This document shows positions 41,118 through 49,108 of a stretch of 64,000 bases of DNA, piece by piece (the stretch's first letter is position 1; each line of letters opens with the position of its first letter). The stretch is from Solibacillus sp. FSL H8-0523 (GTDB taxonomy: Bacteria; Bacillota; Bacilli; Bacillales_A; Planococcaceae): NCBI RefSeq assembly GCF_038051985.1, contig NZ_CP150291.1, positions 1,674,001-1,738,000 of the forward strand. Reading direction: 5' to 3'. Made by a program: the position numbers and the translations under genes. The notes under the pieces are model-generated. The model did not search any database. It saw only the letters and a program-made list of their open reading frames with translations, and had not been told where the DNA came from.

Positions 41118-42885
41118 GCAAGTATCAGAAACGCTTTCTAGTAAAGAGCAGCGCGTCGTATTAAAGCGGTTATTCTCGTATTTAAAGCCGCATAAAAAGC
41201 TGTTGTTCGTTGCGCTATTCTTCCTTGCATTAACCGTAGTAGGCGATATGCTTGGGCCGTATTTAATTAAAGTGTTTATCGATGATTACTTAATGCCGGG
41301 TGATATTGTGTATAAGCCGGTTATGACCTTAGCAATTAGCTATTTTGCGATTCAGGTGTTAAACATATTTATAACGTATTTCCAGACGATTAAATTCCAG
41401 GAGCTTGCCTTAAAAATTATTCAGCAGCTGCGTATTGACGTGTTTTCGAAAATTCATAAGCTCGGCATGCGTTATTTTGACCAAGTGCCAGCTGGTTCAA
41501 TCGTTTCACGTGCAACGAATGATACGGAAGCGATTAAGGATATGTTCGTGTCTGTTTTGATAAGCTTTGTACAGGCGGCGTTTTTAATTGTCGGTGTGTA
41601 CATTGCGATGTTTTTACTGAATGCGAAATTAGCGCTGTTTATGCTGCTGATTTTACCGATTGTCATTTATATTATTTACCTATATCGTAAGCTGAGCTCG
41701 GTTGTATATATGCGTATGCGTGAAAAGTTGGGGCAGTTAAATGCAAAGTTGTCTGAGACATTATCAGGCATGAGCATTGTGCAGGCTTTCCGCCAAGAAA
41801 AGCGTTTTAATGATGATTTTGACGAAGTGAACGAGGAGCATTACCAGGCAATGCTTGCCAACATGAAAATGAACAGCTTGCTATTACGTCCGGTTATTGA
41901 CCTTGTGTACTTTGCCGCCATTATTATTTTACTATTTTACTTTGGCTGGACATCGTTTGATACAGCGGTTGAGGTTGGGGTTGTGTACGCGTTTGTGACG
42001 TATATGAACCGATTCTTCGATCCGATTAACCAAATGATGGAGCGTTTAGCGCTGTTCCAACAGGCGATTGTTGCCGCATCACGCGTGTTTAAGCTGATGG
42101 ACGAGGAAGAACTAGAGCCACAGCAGTTAGCTAAGCCTCTTGAAGTAACGAATGGTCGCATTGAATTTAAAGATGTGTCGTTTAGCTATGATGGTGAGCG
42201 TGATGTGCTAAAAAACATTTCGTTTACCGTCAATCATGGGGAAACGGTGGCACTTGTTGGTCATACCGGTTCAGGGAAAAGCTCGATTATTAATTTACTC
42301 ATGCGCTTTTACGAGTTCGAGCGCGGTGATATTTTAGTGGACGGTGAGTCGATTAAAGATTACTCGCAGCAAGAGCTTCGCGATAAAATGGGGCTTGTGC
42401 TGCAAGATCCTTTCCTGTTTTACGGGACGGTCGAGTCGAATATTCGCTTGTATAGTGAACACTTGAGCCTTTCGGATGTAAAAGAAGCCGCGGAGTTTGT
42501 GCAGGCGGCGGACTTTATTGAAAGTCTGCCAGATGGCTATCAAAGCCGAGTAACAGAGCGTGGTTCAACGTTCTCGAGCGGGCAGCGTCAACTCATTGCC
42601 TTTGCAAGAACCGTGGCGACGAATCCGAAAGTACTGGTGTTAGATGAGGCAACGGCGTCGATTGATACCGAAACCGAAGTCGGCATTCAAGCATCATTAG
42701 AAAAAATGCGTAAAGGCCGCACAACGATTGCCATTGCGCACCGTTTGTCGACAATTCAAGATGCCGAGCAGATTTTAGTGCTGCATAAAGGAGAGATTGT
42801 CGAGCGCGGGACGCATCAGGAGTTACTGGCGCAAAAAGGGCTGTATGAGAAGATGTATTTGTTGCAGAATAGGATAGTAGAATAA
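41107..42885 (+). CDS. BmrD/YheH-like ABC exporter subunit
   Basis: A half-transporter of 592 residues: six transmembrane helices in about residues 20-300, then an ABC ATPase with Walker A 'GHTGSGKSS' (near 383), Q-loop 'LVLQDPFLF', signature variant 'FSSGQRQLIAFAR', canonical Walker B with Glu 'VLVLDEATASIDTET', and His in 'AIAHRLSTIQ'. It carries the catalytically competent site and needs the interrupted upstream partner to form a multidrug exporter. ATG at 41107 after AAAGGTGG. A terminator follows at 42,891. Confidence 0.9.
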   Translation: MKNEQVSETLSSKEQRVVLKRLFSYLKPHKKLLFVALFFLALTVVGDMLGPYLIKVFIDDYLMPGDIVYKPVMTLAISYFAIQVLNIFITYFQTIKFQELALKIIQQLRIDVFSKIHKLGMRYFDQVPAGSIVSRATNDTEAIKDMFVSVLISFVQAAFLIVGVYIAMFLLNAKLALFMLLILPIVIYIIYLYRKLSSVVYMRMREKLGQLNAKLSETLSGMSIVQAFRQEKRFNDDFDEVNEEHYQAMLANMKMNSLLLRPVIDLVYFAAIIILLFYFGWTSFDTAVEVGVVYAFVTYMNRFFDPINQMMERLALFQQAIVAASRVFKLMDEEELEPQQLAKPLEVTNGRIEFKDVSFSYDGERDVLKNISFTVNHGETVALVGHTGSGKSSIINLLMRFYEFERGDILVDGESIKDYSQQELRDKMGLVLQDPFLFYGTVESNIRLYSEHLSLSDVKEAAEFVQAADFIESLPDGYQSRVTERGSTFSSGQRQLIAFARTVATNPKVLVLDEATASIDTETEVGIQASLEKMRKGRTTIAIAHRLSTIQDAEQILVLHKGEIVERGTHQELLAQKGLYEKMYLLQNRIVE

Positions 42886-42890
42886 ATAAG

Positions 42891-42922
42891 CGAGCGGATC
42901 ACTGAGATGACCGCTCGTTTTT
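42891..42922 (+). terminator. Terminator after the ABC exporter gene
   Basis: CGAGCGG/CCGCTCG stem with a 13-base loop and six T residues. Confidence 0.9.
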
Positions 42923-43057
42923 TGGTTGGTAAAAAGTATTATACCAGCTATAAAATGATGTTTTCATCAAATTTAGGAGAAATTGTGAAATAATGTATTA
43001 ATGAGTTTGTAATTAAGATATATTAAAAACAACATATAATATTTTTGGAGGTAAGAA

Positions 43058-44182
43058 ATGGATAACTATGAGATTTTGTTTTCATCAAATGGTATAAGTA
43101 ATAAGCGATATAAGCTAGAAAACAAGAAATTAGAATACAGATTTGATGGGACAGATTTTAATGGTAATGTTATTAAAGATATAATTCAATTTGTGAATAT
43201 AGCACGAAGTAAATTTTATAGAGTGCCAATATATTTCAATTTAGGTGAAGTGAAATTTCAAGATAAATTAACTTATATTCTTTTTGAATGTATTTGTAAT
43301 TATCTTATTGTTGATTGTAAAACTAAAGTGAATGTGGGTTTTAAAGTGGAAACAAATATTGGTACGCTAGGTATAATATCTTCTCCATTAACATTATTAT
43401 CAAAAAAAGATGAAACAAAAAAGTTTATAGAAGTATTTAATAGTGAAATTTATAAATTTCATTATAGAAGGATTATAAAGTTTCAAGAATATAAAGATCG
43501 TTTTTTATTGTCAAAATTAATGACTGATATAGATTCTTTTTTAAAACCATTTAATGTAATAAAACAATATAGAGATGCGATAGCCGAAGTTATTGTTGAA
43601 CTTGTTGGAAATGTCTTTGAACACGCAAAAACTGACTGCCTAATTGATTTAGATGTAACAGAAGATACATTTACGAAGCAAGAAGGGGAAGATTTATACT
43701 ATGGAATAAATATTGCTATACTTAATTTTTCTGATACATTATTAGGTAGCGGAATTGCAGAGAAGATTAAAGAAAAAGAAATGTTAAATGATAGGCATGA
43801 GAAATTGTTGCAAGCATATATTATACATAGTGAGAGTTACGATTTTGATTATACGGAAAAGGATTTCTTTAATATTGCTTCATTTCAACATAAGATTTCT
43901 GGAAGGATGAGTAAAGAGCATACAGGTGGTACAGGTCTTAAAAAGTTAATAAGTAGATTAGAAGATTACTCAGATGACTATTTATGTTATGTTTTAAGTG
44001 GTGATAGAGTTGTTTTTTTTGAAAAAGATTATTTGAAATATAATGAAGATAGCTGGATTGGATTTAACGATGAGAATGATTTTTTAAATTATGCTCCTAA
44101 AAAAGAGCTCTTAAGCTATAGTAAAACTTACATGCCTGGAACAGCTTATAATTTGAATTTTGTTATGAAAATGGGGGAATGA
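43058..44182 (+). CDS. GHKL-type ATPase of a three-gene islet
   Basis: A 374-residue protein whose C-terminal half has histidine-kinase/HSP90-like ATPase motifs: N-box 'EVIVELVGNVFEHA' (Glu181, Asn185, His189), a G1-like 'DTLLGSG' near 226-232 and a G2 box 'HTGGTGLKKL' at 288-297. No phospho-accepting His domain or transmembrane segment is seen. The N-terminal 130 residues are beta-rich and unassigned. It is AT-rich compared with its neighbours, and is followed after four bases by a STAS-like protein, the same pairing as anti-sigma-factor/anti-anti-sigma-like modules. GGAGG site before the ATG. Function unknown. Confidence 0.75.
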   Translation: MDNYEILFSSNGISNKRYKLENKKLEYRFDGTDFNGNVIKDIIQFVNIARSKFYRVPIYFNLGEVKFQDKLTYILFECICNYLIVDCKTKVNVGFKVETNIGTLGIISSPLTLLSKKDETKKFIEVFNSEIYKFHYRRIIKFQEYKDRFLLSKLMTDIDSFLKPFNVIKQYRDAIAEVIVELVGNVFEHAKTDCLIDLDVTEDTFTKQEGEDLYYGINIAILNFSDTLLGSGIAEKIKEKEMLNDRHEKLLQAYIIHSESYDFDYTEKDFFNIASFQHKISGRMSKEHTGGTGLKKLISRLEDYSDDYLCYVLSGDRVVFFEKDYLKYNEDSWIGFNDENDFLNYAPKKELLSYSKTYMPGTAYNLNFVMKMGE

Positions 44183-44186
44183 AATA

Positions 44187-44468
44187 ATGAATAATTTTGA
44201 ATTGGATCTTGATAAGACAATAACAAAATTAGCCGGAAATCAATTAGGTAGATATATTTTTCAAGAGCAATTAAAGGAAGAAATAGATTATAAAAAAGAA
44301 ATTACTATCACTTTTCCAGATAGAATTGATACTATAGCATCGTCATTTATTCAAGGTTTTTTCGAAGAAATTGTTCAAAATATTGGAATTAGTGGAGTAG
44401 AAAGTATGGTTATTATTAATTCTTCAATCCCGAATATTAAGAAATTAATTTTAGAAAATCTTTTATAG
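44187..44468 (+). CDS. STAS-like DUF4325 protein, 93 aa
   Basis: The pattern 'ITITFPDRIDTIASSFIQGF' followed by an amphipathic helix and 'ESMVIINSSIPNIKKLIL' matches DUF4325, a STAS-like fold that usually occurs next to a GHKL-type ATPase. In SpoIIAA/SpoIIAB-type switches the ATPase phosphorylates a Ser in the STAS partner; here Ser residues lie in the 'ASSF' motif. The phosphotransfer idea is inference. It is tightly packed between the ATPase and membrane-protein genes. Confidence 0.7.
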   Translation: MNNFELDLDKTITKLAGNQLGRYIFQEQLKEEIDYKKEITITFPDRIDTIASSFIQGFFEEIVQNIGISGVESMVIINSSIPNIKKLILENLL

Positions 44469-44489
44469 AAATTGAAGGTGACTAGTGAG

Positions 44490-44939
44490 ATGGATTTAGC
44501 CGCATTGATTGTAGCTATTGTAGCAATTTTAGTATCCTTATTTGTAGCTATTATACAATATAATAAAGAAATAAAGCTAAATAGAATAAATTTAGAGTCA
44601 GTATATATAAACGAAATTTATAAAGAATATCTAATAACAGGTCTTCCAAATGCTAGAAAGCATCTTCATATCACTCCAGATGGTCAGCTACTATACATTG
44701 ACAAATTAGTGAATGAATTAAATAGTATGAGGCAAAGTTCATTATACTATTTATACAATGATAAGGAATTTTATAATCGTTTAAAAAATAATTGTCAATT
44801 GATGGAGGACTTCTTAGTTGATATGTCATCTAAAGAAATTTTGGGAGAAGATCAAGTGGAATTTTATAATAAAATACAGTCTCAAATGAAAGATATTTAT
44901 AAAGTTGTTAATGAAAAATTTATGGGTAAAAAATTTTAA
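44490..44939 (+). CDS. Single-pass membrane protein of the islet, 149 aa
   Basis: No family is recognised. One N-terminal hydrophobic helix (about residues 4-25) anchors a soluble helical domain of about 120 residues ('ESVYINEIYKEYLITGLPNA', later 'NNCQLMEDFLVDM'). ATG at 44490 follows GAAGGTGA by a normal distance. As the last gene of the ATPase-STAS set it could be the membrane output or sensor. The helical part resembles the soluble part of small defence-associated membrane proteins only in general layout. Confidence 0.65.
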   Translation: MDLAALIVAIVAILVSLFVAIIQYNKEIKLNRINLESVYINEIYKEYLITGLPNARKHLHITPDGQLLYIDKLVNELNSMRQSSLYYLYNDKEFYNRLKNNCQLMEDFLVDMSSKEILGEDQVEFYNKIQSQMKDIYKVVNEKFMGKKF

Positions 44940-45009
44940 AAATCAATTGTCAGGTTGAGAAACTGTTTGTTTTCATATTCTTTAACCTCTGACGAGAGTA
45001 AAACTTTGA

Positions 45010-45096
45010 ATTGGTGAGTCTCGCAAACGGTAATAAAGACAGTAGTATGGTCACTTACCACGTGGCCATACTACTGTCTTGCCGTAGCCCATCAAT
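45010..45096. repeat. Palindromic intergenic repeat, family P copy 1
   Basis: A long hairpin: AAGACAGTAGTATGG (45036-45050) pairs perfectly with 45066-45080, enclosing a loop with the palindrome CCACGTGG; ATTGGTG and CATCAAT close the outside. A second copy lies at 54652-54746 with 'CTCGCAAACGG' and 'TCTTGCCGTAGCC' conserved. It resembles a MITE/REP-type element. Confidence 0.8.
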
Positions 45097-45199
45097 TAAT
45101 GTATCACTCACTTCCATTTACTCCTCCCCAAACAACAACATTTACATCCCACCATTCGACATCTATAATAGTTCTATTACATTCATAGAAGGTGCAACA

Positions 45200-46099
45200 A
45201 TGTCAGAACAAAAACAAGGCATCCTGTTTGCGGCAGGGGCCTATTTAATGTGGGGACTGATCCCACTTTATTGGAAACAGGTGCAACATGTTTCGAGTCT
45301 CGAAATATTAGCGGGGCGCGTCATATGGTCATTCATTTTTACCGCAGCATTCATCCTCATTATTAAACAGAGTAAACACTTACTTGCGGACATTAAGGTA
45401 CTGTGGGGAAAACAGCTTCAGTTTTGGCTGTTGTTTGTCGCGTCGCTTATTATTAGTCTCAACTGGGGCGTGTATATTTGGGCGGTCAATAACGATCACT
45501 TATTACAGGCGAGTCTCGGTTATTATATTAATCCACTCATTTCGGTGTTGTTTGGGCTGTTATTCTTTAAGGAAAAGCTGTCTGCGGCTACAATTACTGC
45601 CGTTGTGATTGCGGCGATTGGGGTAGGGTATCAAGCGATTTTAGGGGGATCCATTCCGTGGGTGTCATTAACACTTGCGCTTACTTTCGCGTTTTATGGT
45701 GTTATTAAAAAGAAAATCCCACTTGATGCAACACGTGGACTAGCAATTGAAACGCTATTCATTTTACCGATTGCGATTGTCGGTTACATTTATTTAATGC
45801 AAACAACAGATATTGCGTTTTTAAACGTTGATCTGAAAACGAACCTCTTTTTAATCGGCAGTGGCATTATTACTGCGCTACCACTTGTGTTATTTGCAAA
45901 AGGTGCGCAGAAGATTCCGCTTTATTTAATGGGCTTCATTCAGTTTTTATCGCCAACGATGAGCTTAGTTATTGGGATTTTTGTCTTTAAGGAGCCATTT
46001 ACGATGACGGAACTGTTTACGTTTAGCTGTATTTGGCTGGCGGTACTCATTTTCTCGGCGTCGAAATTTATCGAAGCACGCAAAAGACATGCTATTTAA
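45200..46099 (+). CDS. rarD: RarD-like EamA transporter
   Basis: A ten-helix EamA/DMT transporter of 299 residues that begins 'QGILFAAGAYLMWGLIPLYW', the signature of the RarD subfamily, and ends 'EPFTMTELFTFSCIWLAVL'. RarD proteins are predicted permeases; the substrate is not firmly known. The ATG at 45200 follows AGAAGGTG by seven bases; the longer upstream frame runs through the palindromic repeat and is not credible. Terminator at 46,110. Confidence 0.9.
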   Translation: MSEQKQGILFAAGAYLMWGLIPLYWKQVQHVSSLEILAGRVIWSFIFTAAFILIIKQSKHLLADIKVLWGKQLQFWLLFVASLIISLNWGVYIWAVNNDHLLQASLGYYINPLISVLFGLLFFKEKLSAATITAVVIAAIGVGYQAILGGSIPWVSLTLALTFAFYGVIKKKIPLDATRGLAIETLFILPIAIVGYIYLMQTTDIAFLNVDLKTNLFLIGSGIITALPLVLFAKGAQKIPLYLMGFIQFLSPTMSLVIGIFVFKEPFTMTELFTFSCIWLAVLIFSASKFIEARKRHAI

Positions 46100-46109
46100 A
46101 TCAACATTT

Positions 46110-46139
46110 CCTCGTAGGCACTCGCTTACGGGGATTTTT
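46110..46139 (+). terminator. Terminator after rarD
   Basis: CCTCGTA/TACGGGG stem (one G-U) with a 10-base loop and ATTTTT. Confidence 0.7.
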
Positions 46140-46154
46140 GAGCTCTGTAAGTAT

Positions 46155-46298
46155 AAATTTTACTGTCATAGCAGTGTCTAGGCATTCGCGCCAGCCCCTC
46201 GAGCTTTTCGGTTCCGTCGTCGAAAGTGGTGAATCGTTTACTTTCTAATCAGACCCTCCAAAGCTTGTCGGGGCTTAAAGGGCGTGAATGCGCTTTTC
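46155..46298. repeat. Structured intergenic repeat, family S copy 1
   Basis: About 140 bases that are homologous, in reverse orientation, to 53545-53685. Shared blocks read on the minus strand: TTAAGCCCCGACA, TTGGAGG, TTCACCACTTT, GAGGGGCTGGCGC and GCCTAGACACTG. Its closing stem GCATTCACGCC/GGCGCGAATGC differs in sequence from the other copy's stem but still pairs, so the structure is conserved. The 46,099-46,703 gap holds this repeat, the terminator and the pseudogene. Confidence 0.8.
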
Positions 46299-46442
46299 TA
46301 ATTAAAAACAACACGCATAAAGATGCCGATTCCGATTATGCTAACAAAAGCAAGCATACCGAACACCGAACCGTATAAATTCAAAAATCACGTACTGTTC
46401 ACGTGTATCAGGGTCTCGATTAGACCTTTCGTTCGTGCGCAT
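46298..46442 (-). pseudogene. Frameshifted small membrane-protein gene
   Basis: On the minus strand AGGAGG is followed by ATG at 46442 and 'RTNERSNRDPDTREQYVIF', after which the frame ends in 'RYACFC'. If one T of a T5 run near 46,385 is removed, the frame continues into 'LYGSVFGMLAFVSIIGIGI' and 'FMRVVFN', a typical transmembrane helix, and ends at TAG (46298-46300). The intact version would be a 47-residue membrane protein. The shift may be real, a sequencing error in the homopolymer, or programmed slippage. Confidence 0.55.
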
Positions 46443-46702
46443 AGATTTCCTCCTGTTCGAGTGTTTCTTCTTATTAATTTATGTTTAATGATTTGTTTAT
46501 TATATCAAAAGTTTCGCCCTAATTTTTGCTGAGAAGTCGAAATATTCTTGAATTCGATTTTTCCTTCTATTATTTCGTTTTTCTAATTGTTACAACCGTT
46601 TGTTTGTGCTAACATTGCTTAATGAATGGTATGTGAAAGTTTAAACAATCGAGTAAACTTTTATAAGTAAAAAATATTAAGTGTTGGCAAAGGAGAGTTA
46701 TT

Positions 46703-47125
46703 ATGTCAGAAATGAATAATCAGGTAGAAAAAGTGTCTGTTTCACAAGAGCAATTAGACGTTTTAGACCAACTATTAAAGCCAGAGGTACAAGCTTCGTT
46801 AACAACTTTAGTGGACAACTTACCAAAGTTAGCTGAAATGACAACGCTTTTAACAAAAGCATATGATTTCGCAACGGCTGTAGCAACGGATGAAACATTA
46901 AAAAATGATACAGTTGCGGCTGTAACTGAAATGGCAACTCCAGTAGTAGATACGGCAAAATCTTTAGCTCAAACGGCGATCGAAGCAAAAGACCGTGCTG
47001 AAGCAACAAGTGAAACTGTTGGTGTATTTGGCCTATTAAAAATGTTAAAAGACCCACAAGTTCAAGGCGCATTACGTTTTGCTAACGCATTTTTAGCTGT
47101 AGCAGCTGAGAAAAAAGTCAAATAA
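46703..47125 (+). CDS. DUF1641 protein
   Basis: A 140-residue mostly helical protein with the DUF1641 pattern ('LTTLVDNLPKLAEMTTLLTKAYD' across two helices and 'GVFGLLKMLKDPQVQGALRF' at the end). In Bacillales such proteins sit next to formate dehydrogenase- or NADH dehydrogenase-type genes; here an NDH-2 gene follows after 39 bases. Probably an accessory of a membrane-associated dehydrogenase (inference). GGAGAG before the ATG. Confidence 0.85.
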   Translation: MSEMNNQVEKVSVSQEQLDVLDQLLKPEVQASLTTLVDNLPKLAEMTTLLTKAYDFATAVATDETLKNDTVAAVTEMATPVVDTAKSLAQTAIEAKDRAEATSETVGVFGLLKMLKDPQVQGALRFANAFLAVAAEKKVK

Positions 47126-47163
47126 TTAATTCGCACAATCTAATTTAATTGGAGGATGTTATC

Positions 47164-48351
47164 ATGGTAACAAAAGATATCGTTATTTTAGGTGCTGGTT
47201 TTGCTGGTGTTTTAGCTGCTCAAACAGCTCGCAAATATTTAAATACATTAGAAGCGAACATTACAGTTGTAAACCAATTCCCAACGCACCAAATCATTAC
47301 TGAATTACACCGTTTAGCTGGTGGTACAATCAAAGAGGGCGCGGTTGCATTATCTTTAGAGAAAATCTTCAAAGGTAAAGACATCAACCTTGAAATCGCG
47401 AAAGTAAACAGCTTCAACGCAGACAAAAAAGAAGTACAATTATCAAACGGTAAAACATTATCTTATGATACATTAGTTGTTTCTTTAGGTTCTCAAACTG
47501 GATTCTTCGGCATCCCAGGCTTAGAGGAAAACTCATTCGTATTAAAATCAGTGGATGAAGCAAACGCAATCCGTGAGCACATCGAAGCACGTATTGCTGA
47601 ATATGCGAAATCAAAAAATGAAGCAGACGCAACAATCGTTATCGGTGGTGGCGGTTTAACAGGCGTAGAGCTTGTTGGTGAAATCGTAGACCACTTCCCG
47701 AAAGTAGCTGCTAAATATGGCGTTCCATTCGAAGATTTAAAAATCAAGTTAGTTGAAGCTGGTCCAAAAATCTTACCAGTATTCCCAGACAACTTAATCG
47801 AACGCGCAACAACTTCACTTGCAAAACGTGGTGTTGAATTCATCACTTCTACTCCTGTAACAGGCGTTGAAGGTAATGTTATTCAATTAAAAGACCGCGA
47901 GCCAATCGTTGCCAACACATTAGTATGGACTGGTGGGGTTGCTCCACTTCCATTAGTAGGCGAATCAGGTTTAAACTGTGACCGTGGTAAAGCGACAATC
48001 AACGACTACTTACAATCTACTTCTCATCCAGACGTATTTGTAATCGGTGATGCTTCTGCACACATTCCAAACCCAGGCGACCGTCCAACTTACGCGCCAA
48101 CTGCTCAAGTAGCATGGCAACAAGGCGAAATTGCTGGTTACAACATTTTCGCGCAGGTTTTAGGTCACGACATGAAAGAATTCAAGTTCACAAACTCTGG
48201 TACATTAGGTTCTTTAGGACGTAAAGATGGTATCGCAACAGTGGGCGCGAACAATACACAATTAGTAGGCTTACCAGCTTCATTAATGAAAGAAGCATCT
48301 AACATCCGTTACATGACGCACATTAAAGCGTTATTCGGCTTAGCTTATTAA
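47164..48351 (+). CDS. Type II NADH dehydrogenase-like flavoprotein
   Basis: A 395-residue FAD/NAD(P)-binding oxidoreductase. 'KDIVILGAGFAGVLAA' is the FAD Rossmann loop, 'ATIVIGGGGLTGVELVGE' the NADH loop, and 'DVFVIGDASAHI' the C-terminal FAD-binding GD motif. The family (Ndh/YumB/YutJ-like) transfers electrons from NADH to menaquinone at the membrane without proton pumping. ATG at 47164 after GGAGGATG. It forms an operon with the DUF1641 gene and ends at the terminator at 48,372. Confidence 0.88.
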   Translation: MVTKDIVILGAGFAGVLAAQTARKYLNTLEANITVVNQFPTHQIITELHRLAGGTIKEGAVALSLEKIFKGKDINLEIAKVNSFNADKKEVQLSNGKTLSYDTLVVSLGSQTGFFGIPGLEENSFVLKSVDEANAIREHIEARIAEYAKSKNEADATIVIGGGGLTGVELVGEIVDHFPKVAAKYGVPFEDLKIKLVEAGPKILPVFPDNLIERATTSLAKRGVEFITSTPVTGVEGNVIQLKDREPIVANTLVWTGGVAPLPLVGESGLNCDRGKATINDYLQSTSHPDVFVIGDASAHIPNPGDRPTYAPTAQVAWQQGEIAGYNIFAQVLGHDMKEFKFTNSGTLGSLGRKDGIATVGANNTQLVGLPASLMKEASNIRYMTHIKALFGLAY

Positions 48352-48371
48352 TCAAAAGCACTAAAAACAGT

Positions 48372-48404
48372 CAAGAGGGATTCCATTTCCTCTTGGCCTT
48401 TTTT
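48372..48404 (+). terminator. Terminator after the NDH-2 gene
   Basis: CAAGAGG/CCTCTTG stem with a 10-base loop and a T6 run. Confidence 0.85.
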
Positions 48405-48476
48405 GTGTAGTAATAAGTTTATTAAAGATTGAATTTTTTGTATAATCAAATAAAAGAATTGAAGGTGGTGGATACT

Positions 48477-49094
48477 ATGAACCAATTTGATGTTCAAGAG
48501 GCACTATTTTTACTATCACAAGAGCAACGTAAAAACTATGAACAGCTTCATCAGTATGAATATTATTTTTATTTACTCCGCCATGATTTTGTCGATAAGC
48601 TCTATGTACAGTATAGTATGGCTGATTTATGGACTTATTTTTATTTTGATAAACTACCGATTGTTCATTCGGAAAATGCACTCTTTTATATACTGCGTCA
48701 TTATTTATTAGATAACACAATGAAAAACCCAAATTTTGATCGAGTAAAAAGGGGAACGGTAGGCTCAACGATTCGAGCGCTAATTGCTGCAGCTTCTACA
48801 ATGAACTTATATTTAGATCACTTACGCACGATTTTACCTAATCTACCACAGGCGGACTTTGATTTTTATGAAAAATTTTCGATGAACAAACGTATCCTAT
48901 TTGATCAAAGGTTTATGGAATATGAGCATTATCCTAAGCGCCTTATACAAATTGACACGATTATTATGAAGGAACTAAGGGAATTAACAAATACTCAATG
49001 TCCTCAGTTTAATCAGAAAATCGAGGAGATGAAAAAATTAATTGATCATATGGCCCTCGTCGAACGTGATTTTTTTGATACAGCAGCTTACTAA
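48477..49094 (+). CDS. Hypothetical helical protein, 205 aa
   Basis: No family is recognised. A soluble, helical and aromatic-rich protein ('YEQLHQYEYYFYLLRHDFVD'). ATG at 48477 follows GAAGGTGG. It lies 14 bases ahead of the TPR/GGDEF-like gene and is probably co-transcribed with it, so the two may act together in a signalling step. Confidence 0.65.
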   Translation: MNQFDVQEALFLLSQEQRKNYEQLHQYEYYFYLLRHDFVDKLYVQYSMADLWTYFYFDKLPIVHSENALFYILRHYLLDNTMKNPNFDRVKRGTVGSTIRALIAAASTMNLYLDHLRTILPNLPQADFDFYEKFSMNKRILFDQRFMEYEHYPKRLIQIDTIIMKELRELTNTQCPQFNQKIEEMKKLIDHMALVERDFFDTAAY

Positions 49095-49108
49095 TTGTGG
49101 AGGTATAT

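Noticed and set aside
46701-47072. Leucine-rich minus-strand frame of 123 codons
   Set aside because: It is the antisense shadow of the DUF1641 gene; the leucine-rich composition comes from reverse-reading that gene.
48475-48768. Minus-strand reading frame of 97 codons
   Set aside because: It lies entirely opposite a well-supported gene with its own ribosome site and has no site or coding character of its own.
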